Shown here one piece after another: positions 1 through 5,608 of a stretch of 5,637 nucleotides of DNA. Position 1 is the stretch's first letter. The number at the start of each line of letters is the position of its first letter. A model generated the notes under the pieces. It saw nothing but the letters and a program-made list of their open reading frames with translations. It had not been told where the DNA came from and made no database searches. Both the position numbers and the translations under genes were made by a program. The stretch comes from Cyanobacteria bacterium UBA11153 (lineage in GTDB: Bacteria; Cyanobacteriota; Cyanobacteriia; Cyanobacteriales; Coleofasciculaceae), in contig DOIX01000259.1 of NCBI GenBank assembly GCA_003511885.1, positions 1 to 5,637 of the forward strand, given 5' to 3'.

Positions 1-34
1 GACAATGAAGACCTGACAGCAGGGTGGTCTGAAT

Positions 35-94
35 AACTATTAACTGTCAACTGTCAACTGTCAACTGTCAACTGTCAACTATCAACTATCAACT
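35..94. repeat. Heptanucleotide tandem array, consensus AACTRTC
   Basis: Read on the plus strand this is about 8.6 units of a 7-bp repeat: one degenerate AACTATT (35-41), five AACTGTC (42-76), two AACTATC (77-90) and a partial AACT. It resembles the short tandemly repeated repetitive (STRR) heptamers known in cyanobacteria. The array overlaps the 3' end of the minus-strand dehydrogenase gene, whose last codons and TGA stop (82-84) are made of repeat sequence. A related array lies at 2485-2520. Confidence 0.93.
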
Positions 95-1086
95 TTTGCC
101 CTCACTTCATTGCCAGAAACACGTCCCAACTCAAAGTCAGTTATATTAGATAATGTAGTATCGGCAATATTGGCGATCGCATCTTCCGTAAAAAAAGCTT
201 GATGACCTGTAATCAGGACATTAGGGAATGTGAGGAGACGCTGGAAAACATCATCCTCAATCACTTCATCAGATAAATCTTCAAAAAACAACTCTGACTC
301 TTGTTCGTAAACATCCAAACCCAGATAACCAATTTTCCTACTTTTCAGTCCATCAATTACCACTTTAGTATCGATTAGCGCCCCCCGACTAGTATTAATC
401 AGCATTACTCCTGATTTCATCAGACTTAAAGCTGCCTCATCAATCAAGTGATAGGTTTGAGGGGTGAGGGGGCAATGAAGAGAAATAATATCAGAATTAG
501 TAAAAAGTTCCAGTAAATCCACATATTTCATCCCCAAAGCTTCAGCTTCCGGATTGGGATATAAATCATAAGCTAATAAATGACAGCCAAATCCCTTCAA
601 AATTTGGGCAACAATCAAACCAATCTTACCCGTACCAATAATTCCCACCGTTCGATTATACAAATCAAATCCCATTAAACCATCCAGAGCAAAATTCCCT
701 TCCCGCACTCGGTTATAAGCCCGATGAATTTTGCGATTTAAAGTTAAAATTAAGCCCACAGTATGTTCGGCAACCGCGTAAGGAGAATAAGCAGGCACTC
801 TCACAACCGTCATCCCCAACCCCGCCGCTCCATTCAAATCGATATGGTTAAAACCCGCAGAACGTGTGGCAATTAATTTGGTGCCCCCTGATGCTAAAAT
901 TTGTAAGGTTCCATCGTCAAGCAAATCGTTGATAAATACGCAGACACAGGGAAATCCCACGGCTAAGGCGCTGGTGTCAATAGTCAGTCGGGGTTCAAAA
1001 AAGATTAATTCGTGGTGATATTTGGTATTGGCAGCTTCGAGAAATTTGCGATCGTAGGATTTGGTACTGAAGATGGCTGTTTTCAT
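82..1086 (-). CDS. ldhA: D-lactate dehydrogenase (NAD-dependent D-2-hydroxyacid dehydrogenase)
   Basis: This 334-residue cytoplasmic enzyme should reduce pyruvate to D-lactate with NADH, a fermentative electron sink used in darkness or anoxia. Residues 1-100 and about 300-334 form the catalytic domain and the middle the Rossmann domain. Visible motifs are the nucleotide loop GTGKIG (151-156) with Asp174 ending the next strand (which favours NAD), and the catalytic set Arg234 (NTSRG), Glu263 (DVYEQE) and His295 (GHQAF). Spacing of these three matches lactobacillar D-LDH, and the [17 protein letters not shown] and GHQAFFT segments resemble E. coli LdhA (329 aa) and cyanobacterial Ddh, as recalled rather than searched. 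The ATG start gives the usual N-terminus [12 protein letters not shown]; no clear ribosome binding site precedes it. The last residues, KVDS, are encoded by the heptamer array. The gene is divergent from the HEAT gene with 14 bp between them. A related 2-hydroxyacid specificity cannot be excluded. Confidence 0.92.
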   Translation of the reverse strand: MKTAIFSTKSYDRKFLEAANTKYHHELIFFEPRLTIDTSALAVGFPCVCVFINDLLDDGTLQILASGGTKLIATRSAGFNHIDLNGAAGLGMTVVRVPAYSPYAVAEHTVGLILTLNRKIHRAYNRVREGNFALDGLMGFDLYNRTVGIIGTGKIGLIVAQILKGFGCHLLAYDLYPNPEAEALGMKYVDLLELFTNSDIISLHCPLTPQTYHLIDEAALSLMKSGVMLINTSRGALIDTKVVIDGLKSRKIGYLGLDVYEQESELFFEDLSDEVIEDDVFQRLLTFPNVLITGHQAFFTEDAIANIADTTLSNITDFELGRVSGNEVRAKVDS

Positions 1087-1089
1087 ATT
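1061..1089 (+). promoter_or_regulatory. Candidate promoter for the HEAT gene
   Basis: TTGGTA (1061-1066) and CATATT (1084-1089) are separated by 17 bp and each match four of six consensus positions. Transcription would start near 1096, leaving almost no leader before the GTG at 1101, so either translation is near-leaderless or the ATG at 1173 is used. The elements lie in the first codons of ldhA. Weak evidence. Confidence 0.2.
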
Positions 1090-1100
1090 TAGAAAAAAGC

Positions 1101-2396
1101 GTGAATAATTTTAGCAAAAATACCTTAACAGAAAATCAGGATAGTAGGATAGCCGATATTTTAGAGCAAGCAATGGCGGCAGCGAAAGGGAACAACTGGT
1201 TGTTAGTGACTCAATGTTTGCAAGAATTACCCCTAGAGCGCCATCGTAAACCATCGCAGCCCCCAAGAGAGCGCTCCACGGCAAGGAAGGGAAGCCATGG
1301 CGTAATGCTAGATGAGGGAGATCGCGATATAATCCTGAAGCTAGCTTTGGAGGTACTGGCAGAAGGGGATTTTCAAGAGCGGTGGGAAGTAGCTAAAATA
1401 TTTCCGGCAATGGGAGAAATTGCGATCGCGCCACTCACTGATATCATCTCAGACGAGAATGCTGATTTAGAATGCCGTTGGTTTACCTGTCGGATTTTAG
1501 GAGAGTTTCCTCAATCAGTGGTGGTGATGTCTTTAATCCAACTCATTGAGAGAAATGAGGATGAAGATTTAACTGAGATGGCAGCCCAATCCTTGGCTAA
1601 TTTGGGCAGTGCAGCGATTGTACCATTGAGTAATTTACTGGCGAAGGAGGAGTCAAGACTATTAGCAGTACAAGGTTTAGCTCATATTCGACATCCCGAT
1701 GCGATCGCACCCTTACTCAGTATAGTTAAGGATCCTTCTCCGATTATCCGCGCGATCGCAATTGAGGCATTAAACCGTTTCCATGCTCCTCAGATTACCA
1801 CCGTCCTTCTGGAGAGCCTTAAAGATACAGCCACCGCAGTCAGAAAAGAAGCCATTATTGGCTTAGGTTTACGAGTTGGTGAATTACCAGAAAATTGCAA
1901 TTTAGTCAACCATCTGCAACCGCTTCTTTTCGATATCAACATCGAAGTCTGTCGTCAAGCCGCAGTCGCATTAGGGCGAGTGGGGACTGATGCTGCTGCC
2001 CATGCTTTATCTCTCATCCTCAAGTCACCGTTAACGCCAACTGGCTTAAAAATAGAAACAGTCCGCAGTTTGAGTTGGATTGGTACTCCTCAAGCTTTAG
2101 AGTATTTAGGGGCAGGATTAGAGGGAGAATCCAAGTCAACCTGTTTAGAAATTATCAGCGTTTTAGGGCGGACAGAATTTCCAAGTTTAAAGCCCAAAGC
2201 TACTCAGATTATCATCGACTTTCTCCACTCCGGACAAGGAATCTGTCAAGAAACCCCAGTCAAACAAGCCATTGCCTTATCCCTGGGGCAACTGAGAGAA
2301 TCTTCAGGGATAGATTCTTTGCGAGAGCTAGCCCAAGATTCAGAAGAAGGAATAAAGCTACACGCAATCGCGGCATTGAAGAAATTTAGTTATTAA
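1101..2396 (+). CDS. HEAT-repeat protein (PBS-lyase/HEAT-like scaffold)
   Basis: This 431-residue protein is a stack of about ten helical-pair repeats. Repeats are clearest at residues 108-136, 141-169, 171-198, 200-228, 231-258, 268-295, 297-328, 331-357 and 401-430, with recurring patterns such as AIAPLL..V.D..P.IR..AIEAL.R. No signal peptide, membrane segment or catalytic motif is seen, so it is probably a soluble protein-binding scaffold. Cyanobacteria use related repeats in phycobilin lyases and in regulators, but no lyase identity can be given. The GTG start at 1101 lacks a good ribosome binding site; ATG at 1173 (residue 25) is an alternative. Residues 45-69 ([18 protein letters not shown] region) are basic, proline-rich and out of character: they are encoded by a small insertion flanked by CTAGA direct repeats. 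Two HIP1 sites fall inside one repeat (1701-1708, 1752-1759). The binding partner is unknown. Confidence 0.87.
   Translation: MNNFSKNTLTENQDSRIADILEQAMAAAKGNNWLLVTQCLQELPLERHRKPSQPPRERSTARKGSHGVMLDEGDRDIILKLALEVLAEGDFQERWEVAKIFPAMGEIAIAPLTDIISDENADLECRWFTCRILGEFPQSVVVMSLIQLIERNEDEDLTEMAAQSLANLGSAAIVPLSNLLAKEESRLLAVQGLAHIRHPDAIAPLLSIVKDPSPIIRAIAIEALNRFHAPQITTVLLESLKDTATAVRKEAIIGLGLRVGELPENCNLVNHLQPLLFDINIEVCRQAAVALGRVGTDAAAHALSLILKSPLTPTGLKIETVRSLSWIGTPQALEYLGAGLEGESKSTCLEIISVLGRTEFPSLKPKATQIIIDFLHSGQGICQETPVKQAIALSLGQLRESSGIDSLRELAQDSEEGIKLHAIAALKKFSY
1108..1113 (-). promoter_or_regulatory. Candidate -10 box for ldhA
   Basis: On the minus strand TAAAAT matches the sigma70-type -10 consensus at five of six positions and would start transcription near 1101, about 15 nt before the ldhA ATG. 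No matching -35 hexamer is present at 16-18 bp, so it would have to be an activator-dependent promoter. It lies inside codons 3-5 of the divergent HEAT gene. This is inference from sequence only. Confidence 0.3.
1233..1312. mobile_element. 70-bp MITE-like insertion in frame in the HEAT gene
   Basis: A 70-bp segment (1238-1307) is bracketed by a 5-bp direct repeat, CTAGA, at 1233-1237 and 1308-1312. Near its ends are inverted CGCCAT (1239-1244) and ATGGCG (1297-1302); inside are the palindromes GAGCGCTC (1269-1276) and GCCATGGC (1294-1301). Element plus one direct-repeat copy is 75 bp, exactly 25 codons. Removing it joins the flanks as [14 protein letters not shown], a smooth continuation of the HEAT protein, whereas the inserted residues are basic and proline-rich. 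This is what a small non-autonomous element with a target duplication would leave. No second copy is in the window, so the family is unproven. Confidence 0.6.
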
Positions 2397-2527
2397 ACTA
2401 TTTAAACCAATAACCAAAGATATCTCAATGTTGATCGAGTAATATAGAGGAAAATTTAATATCCAATTTAGATGCACCGCAGCTTATCAACTATCAACTA
2501 TCAACTCTCAACTATCAACTGCGATAT
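2397..2527. other. Convergent intergenic spacer
   Basis: This 131-bp AT-rich spacer separates the stop codons of the HEAT gene and the minus-strand permease gene. I see no GC-rich hairpin with a T-run on either strand, so no intrinsic terminator can be called for either gene. Its right end is filled by the second heptamer array. Confidence 0.6.
2485..2520. repeat. Second heptamer array, AACTATC type
   Basis: After a partial TATC, the plus strand reads AACTATC, AACTATC, AACTCTC, AACTATC and AACT, about five units of the same heptamer family as at 35-94. It ends 7 bp from the permease stop codon, so it occupies the same place and orientation (3' of a minus-strand gene) as the first array. The two arrays differ in the dominant variant (AACTGTC against AACTATC). 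Confidence 0.9.
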
Positions 2528-3358
2528 TTAGCCTTTGACACCGCTACCTGTATCGGTGGGGACAATATATTTTTGAAGGAAGATAAATAGCAGGAGTACT
2601 GGGGCAATTGATACAATTGAGCCTGCGGCTATGAGTCGCCAGTCTAAGGAAAATGTTCCTGCAAGTTTGGCTACTCCTAGTGGTAGGGTGAAGTATGTTG
2701 GTCGATCTAGAATTAGTAAAGGCCAGAGAAAGTCACTCCAGGAACCAATAAAGACAAATATCGCTAATGTTACTAATGCTGGACGAATAGCGGGAATCAT
2801 GATGTGCCACCATAAACCTAATTCTCCCACACCATCGATTCTGCCTGCTTCTTCTAGCTCCTTGGGTACGGCTTGAAAAGCTTGTCTGAGTAAGAAAATA
2901 CCAAAAGCCGATGCTAGGTTGGGAAGGATGATGCCAAGATAGGTGTTTCTTAAGCCCAGTTGTACTGTCAATATATAGAGAGGAATCATCACGATTTGGA
3001 AGGGTATCATGATGGTGGAAACAATTCCGGCAAATATGACTTCTTTTCCTCGAAAGTCTAGTCTGGCTAATGGATAAGCGGCTAGGGCACAAAATAATAA
3101 GCTGATGCTGACGGTGAGAATGGCGACAATGGTGCTATTAAATAGATATGTGCCAAAGGGATTGGTTTGCCAGACTTTGATGAAGTTTCCGAGAGTGGGA
3201 TGTTGGGGTAAAAGTTGGGGGGGAAAGGAGAAGATATTTTCAGTGGGTGATTTTAATGATGTCCCCATCAGCCAAATTAAGGGAAAAAGCATGATCATTG
3301 CGATTGCGCTTAATCCCACATACATCCAGATAATTCCCCACTTTCCTTCTTTTCTCAT
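2528..3358 (-). CDS. Carbohydrate ABC transporter permease (MalG/LacG/UgpE type)
   Basis: This inner-membrane protein would be one of the two permease subunits of a CUT1-type importer for a sugar, oligosaccharide or glycerol-phosphate-like solute. Starting at the ATG at 3358 it has 276 residues, the normal family length, with six hydrophobic segments near residues 7-30, 72-95, 106-128, 140-160, 192-213 and 243-264. The cytoplasmic EAA loop that docks on the ATPase is clear at about 169-189 (EEAGRIDGVGEL...HIMIP), and the C-terminus LQKYIV...GSGVKG is typical of this subunit. The ORF extends to a TTG at 3415, but those 19 extra residues (FLNTKRQRHRGRE) come from repeat-like DNA and from a hairpin, while the ATG at 3358 has a purine-rich GAGG seven bases upstream. 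No substrate-binding protein, partner permease or transport ATPase is nearby, so the substrate is unknown; the neighbouring ABC-F protein is not its ATPase. Confidence 0.9.
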   Translation of the reverse strand: MRKEGKWGIIWMYVGLSAIAMIMLFPLIWLMGTSLKSPTENIFSFPPQLLPQHPTLGNFIKVWQTNPFGTYLFNSTIVAILTVSISLLFCALAAYPLARLDFRGKEVIFAGIVSTIMIPFQIVMIPLYILTVQLGLRNTYLGIILPNLASAFGIFLLRQAFQAVPKELEEAGRIDGVGELGLWWHIMIPAIRPALVTLAIFVFIGSWSDFLWPLLILDRPTYFTLPLGVAKLAGTFSLDWRLIAAGSIVSIAPVLLLFIFLQKYIVPTDTGSGVKG

Positions 3359-3362
3359 TTCT

Positions 3363-3369
3363 CTCCCTC
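3363..3369 (-). promoter_or_regulatory. Shine-Dalgarno that fixes the permease start
   Basis: On the minus strand GAGGGAG lies 4-7 nt before the ATG at 3358. It is the only plausible ribosome binding site near the gene's 5' end and favours this ATG over the upstream TTG at 3415. Confidence 0.55.
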
Positions 3370-3391
3370 TGTGTCTTTGTCTCTTTGTGTT
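3370..3391. repeat. Short degenerate repeat in the permease leader
   Basis: The plus strand reads TGTCTTTG then TCTCTTTG then TGTTTAAA, an 8-bp periodic pyrimidine-rich tract; on the permease strand it is the ACAAAGA-rich purine type seen in many cyanobacterial spacers. Extending the permease ORF through it yields a low-complexity basic peptide, which argues that it is non-coding leader. Confidence 0.5.
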
Positions 3392-3392
3392 T

Positions 3393-3423
3393 AAAAAACT
3401 CACTATCTCAGGCAAGAGATGAG
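3393..3423 (-). terminator. Weak intrinsic terminator downstream of the ABC-F gene
   Basis: In minus-strand transcripts CTCATCTC (3423-3416) can pair with GAGA (3409-3406) and TGAG (3402-3399), with a 6-nt loop and a 3-nt bulge, and is followed at once by six U residues (3398-3393). It begins 32 nt past the ABC-F stop codon. The stem is short and bulged, so partial read-through into the permease gene is likely. It covers the TTG at 3415, another reason to reject that start. Confidence 0.4.
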
Positions 3424-3454
3424 AAATCTTTCACTTTCCATTCCCCTTTCCCGG

Positions 3455-5140
3455 TTATCGCCGTTTTTTTCCGGCTTTGGCGGCTTTCTTGGCTGCTTTT
3501 TCGGCAGCAATGGCAGCTAATCGTGCTTGTTCTTTTTCTTCGGCGATTTTATCGAGGTAATAATGGTAGTCTCCGAGGTATGTCCGAAATTCTCCGTCTC
3601 TGATTTCGACTATCTTATTGGCTACTTGGGAAATGAAATAGCGATCGTGGGATACGATAATTACTGTTCCGTCATAGTTTTGGATGGCTTCTTCCATCAT
3701 TTCTTTGGCGGGAATGTCGAGATGATTAGTTGGTTCGTCTAAAATTAGGAAGTTTACTGGACGTAAGAGCATTTTAGCTAGGGCAAGACGGGCTTTTTCA
3801 CCACCGCTGAGAGAACGAACTTTTTTAAAGACTGTTTCGCCGCTAAATAGAAATCTTCCTAAGATAGTTCGGACTTCTTCGTTTTTCCAATCTGGTACTT
3901 CGTCATGGATGGTTTCCATGACGGTACGTTCTAAATCTAGGGCTTCGGCTTGATTTTGCTCGAAGTAACCGGGAATGACGTTATGTTGTCCTAGGGTTAC
4001 TGTTCCTTCTGTGGGTTTTTCCATCCCGACAATTAGTCGGAGGAGGGTGGATTTACCTGCACCGTTGGGACCGAGGAAGGCAATGCGATCGCCTCTTTCG
4101 ATTTCCAAGTCGGTTCCTAAAAATAAAATCTTATCATCATATATATGGACGAGATTTTTAATTTTGACTACTTCTCTTCCGCTGCGAGGTGCGGGAGGAA
4201 AGCGAAAGTGAAGGGTTTTTACTTCGGTGGTTGGTGCTTCTATCCGTTCGATCTTGTCTAATTGTTTTTCTCTGCTTTTAGCTTGGGTACTGCGAGTGGC
4301 ACTGGCGCGAAAACGATCCACGAATGCTTGTTGTTTTTCGAGTTCTTTTTGTTGTCTTTCGTAAGCACTGAGTTGGGCTTCTTTGTTTTCAGCTTTTTGT
4401 TGGAGATAGGCGGAATAGTTTCCTAAATAGGTGGTGGAGATGCCTCTTTCGGTTTCGACGATTTGGGTGCAGAGGCGATCGAGGAATTCTCGGTCGTGGG
4501 ATACTATGACCATTGGGGTTTTCAGACCTTTGAGATATGTCTCTAACCATTCAATGGTTTCTAAGTCTAGATGGTTGGTTGGTTCGTCGAGGAGTAAGAT
4601 GTCTGGTTGTTGGAGAAGAATTTTCCCTAAGCTCATCCGCATCTGCCATCCACCACTAAAGGCACTGACTAAGCGATCGCCATCGTCGAGGGCAAAGCCC
4701 ATTTCTGGTAGTATCTTTTCTATTTGAGCTTCTAGTCCGTAACCATCAAGGGCTTCAAAATGACGTTGTAACTTATCTAATTTATGGATTAGGCGATCGA
4801 GTTCTTCGGGTGATGCCGTTTGCATGTCATGGTGAATCTGTGCCATGGTATGCTGGACTTGGTTGGCTTCCTGAAAAACAGTCCAAAATTCTTCTCTAAC
4901 TGTCCGGGTCTGATCTACTTCAAATTCTTGGGTGAGGTAGGCAATCCTTAAACTGGCTGGACGGATGACTTCTCCAGAGGTGGGTTCCATTTCTCCAGCA
5001 ATAATTTTTAGTTGGGTAGATTTGCCCGCACCGTTAACGCCGACTAAGCCGATTCTGTCTCCAGGCTTGACTTCCCAATTCACATCTTTGAGAACTTCGC
5101 CAGTGGGATAAATTTTACTGATATGTTCGAGTCGCAGCAT
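3455..5140 (-). CDS. ABC-F family ATPase, ABCF5-like translation factor
   Basis: This 561-residue soluble protein has two ABC cassettes and no membrane domain. Such proteins bind the ribosomal E site and use ATP to regulate or rescue translation. Cassette 1: Walker A GVNGAGKST (34-42), signature FSGGW (161-165), Walker B LLLDEPTNHLD (182-192), switch His215. Cassette 2: GPNGAGKST (357-365), LSGGE (444-448), LILDEPTNHLD (465-475), His498. The charged helical linker between them (about 243-305, YERQQKELEKQQAFVDRFRA) is the P-site tRNA interaction element. The tail (about 531-561) is Lys/Ala-rich and may touch rRNA. FSGGWQMRMSLGKILLQ, HNVIPGYFEQNQAE and LDIPAKEMMEEAI resemble my recollection of plant chloroplast ABCF5, suggesting the cyanobacterial counterpart; EttA or Uup labels fit less well. 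The ATG at 5140 gives a standard N-terminus (MLRLEHISKIY) but has no clear Shine-Dalgarno. Antibiotic protection is not implied. All ATPase residues are intact. Confidence 0.94.
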   Translation of the reverse strand: MLRLEHISKIYPTGEVLKDVNWEVKPGDRIGLVGVNGAGKSTQLKIIAGEMEPTSGEVIRPASLRIAYLTQEFEVDQTRTVREEFWTVFQEANQVQHTMAQIHHDMQTASPEELDRLIHKLDKLQRHFEALDGYGLEAQIEKILPEMGFALDDGDRLVSAFSGGWQMRMSLGKILLQQPDILLLDEPTNHLDLETIEWLETYLKGLKTPMVIVSHDREFLDRLCTQIVETERGISTTYLGNYSAYLQQKAENKEAQLSAYERQQKELEKQQAFVDRFRASATRSTQAKSREKQLDKIERIEAPTTEVKTLHFRFPPAPRSGREVVKIKNLVHIYDDKILFLGTDLEIERGDRIAFLGPNGAGKSTLLRLIVGMEKPTEGTVTLGQHNVIPGYFEQNQAEALDLERTVMETIHDEVPDWKNEEVRTILGRFLFSGETVFKKVRSLSGGEKARLALAKMLLRPVNFLILDEPTNHLDIPAKEMMEEAIQNYDGTVIIVSHDRYFISQVANKIVEIRDGEFRTYLGDYHYYLDKIAEEKEQARLAAIAAEKAAKKAAKAGKKRR

Positions 5141-5199
5141 TGGGGATGTGGTTGAGAAACAATTTTTGCAAGGCAGTGAATCGCAGAAAGCCTATTTTC

Positions 5200-5232
5200 C
5201 GGTAATTTCCGTAAGATCGCGGTATTTTTCCG
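5200..5232. promoter_or_regulatory. Two palindromic boxes in the ABC-F leader
   Basis: CGGTAATTTCCG (5200-5211) and CGGTATTTTTCCG (5220-5232) are near-identical imperfect palindromes (CGG...CCG arms), starting 20 bp apart, roughly two helical turns. They lie between the candidate ABC-F promoter and the start codon. The spacing fits a dimer-binding operator pair, or the boxes may fold in the leader RNA. No known regulator consensus is recognised. Confidence 0.3.
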
Positions 5233-5255
5233 GAGTTTGGTCTGTATCCCCAATC

Positions 5256-5284
5256 ATCTTAACAAAAATTTAACTAAATGTCGG
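5256..5284 (-). promoter_or_regulatory. Candidate promoter of the ABC-F gene
   Basis: On the minus strand CCGACA (5284-5279) and TAAGAT (5261-5256) are spaced 17 bp and each match four of six consensus positions. Transcription would begin near 5249, giving a leader of about 110 nt containing the two palindromic boxes. The -35 hexamer sits in the outer arm of the adjacent inverted repeat, so that repeat may have brought in or altered the promoter. Confidence 0.33.
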
Positions 5285-5349
5285 GAGAAGTCCCCCGCTA
5301 TATTTTTCGACAAGACACTCACTAAAATTAGCGGGGGATGAATCCCGAC
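5280..5349. repeat. Long G-rich inverted repeat (possible transposon end)
   Basis: Outer arms GTCGGGA (5280-5286) and TCCCGAC (5343-5349), and inner arms TCCCCCGCTA (5291-5300) and TAGCGGGGGA (5329-5338), are perfectly complementary. They are separated by symmetrical 4-nt internal loops (GAAG, TGAA), with 28 nt at the tip. That is 17 bp of strong stem. No T-run follows on either strand, so it does not look like a terminator. Structured ends of this kind occur in IS200/IS605-type elements and their non-autonomous derivatives, but no transposase is visible here, so this is only a suggestion. Confidence 0.6.
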
Positions 5350-5359
5350 CAATAAATAA

Positions 5360-5608
5360 ACCGCGAAGCGTCCACCAAACCGATGGGATAGTCCTGATTC
5401 CTTACGCACTCTACTGGCGTGTCAGATGTCTATTCGACGCGAACTAGATAAAAATGCCGGAAACGATTTAATTTTACGCGATCGCAATTATGGGCAATCA
5501 TGTCATGAACAGAGGCGAGAAGCCTTCGCGGGTAAACGGTTTGATTTATATGGCTATCATTATATGAGTTTGATTTCCATTAAATATAGCAACCGCCACA
5601 TCAGTTAA
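5360..5608 (+). pseudogene. Possible gene remnant between repeats
   Basis: A frame is open from just after the TAA at 5357 to a TAA at 5606-5608. Its first part reads RPPNRWDSPDSLRTLLACQ, then from the ATG at 5426 MSIRRELDKNAGNDLILRDR, which looks protein-like and includes a HIP1 site. From about 5510 the translation (EQRREAFAG) comes from a hairpin-forming GAGGCGAGAAGCCTTC tract, and the stop codon lies in the terminal palindrome. There is no ribosome binding site before 5426 and the open frame extends upstream of it. I therefore read it as a fragment of an older gene cut at both ends by repeats. I do not recognise the family, and it may simply be non-coding. Confidence 0.25.

Larger units (their letters stand above)
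173..5485. repeat. Seven HIP1 octamers (GCGATCGC) across the window
   Basis: Perfect copies are at 173-180, 1422-1429, 1701-1708, 1752-1759, 4085-4092, 4673-4680 and 5478-5485. Six of the seven lie inside the four confident genes (1 in ldhA, 3 in the HEAT gene, 2 in the ABC-F gene) and none is in the permease gene. HIP1 is a hallmark of many cyanobacterial chromosomes and is the main basis for the taxonomic call. Confidence 0.95.

Noticed and set aside
9..30. Short hairpin (CCTG/CAGG with AGA/TCT) beyond the ldhA array, possible terminator
   Set aside because: Only 4 bp of continuous stem plus a bulge, and no T-run on either strand.
45..78. Perfect TTGACA (-35 consensus) hexamers recurring every 7 bp on the minus strand in the first array
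   Set aside because: They are a by-product of the GACAGTT unit. No -10 hexamer better than 3/6 lies at a suitable distance downstream, and the second array has TTGATA instead.
35..94. CRISPR array
   Set aside because: The units are 7 bp and contiguous, with no spacers and no cas genes.
2075..2389. Open frame of 104 codons on the plus strand inside the HEAT gene
   Set aside because: It overlaps a clear repeat protein in another frame and its translation is Arg/Ser-rich without domain character, as expected of a shadow frame.
2631..3603. Several plus- and minus-strand open frames inside the permease and at the ABC-F 3' end
   Set aside because: All are antisense or out-of-frame shadows of two genes with intact family motifs, and none has a convincing start.
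3527..4727. Plus-strand open frames antisense to the ABC-F gene
   Set aside because: They lie within a gene with every ATPase motif intact; their compositions are typical of antisense frames.
5426..5608. Intact 60-residue small protein from ATG 5426
   Set aside because: No ribosome binding site, the frame is open upstream of the ATG, and the last third and the stop are repeat-derived; treated as a remnant instead.
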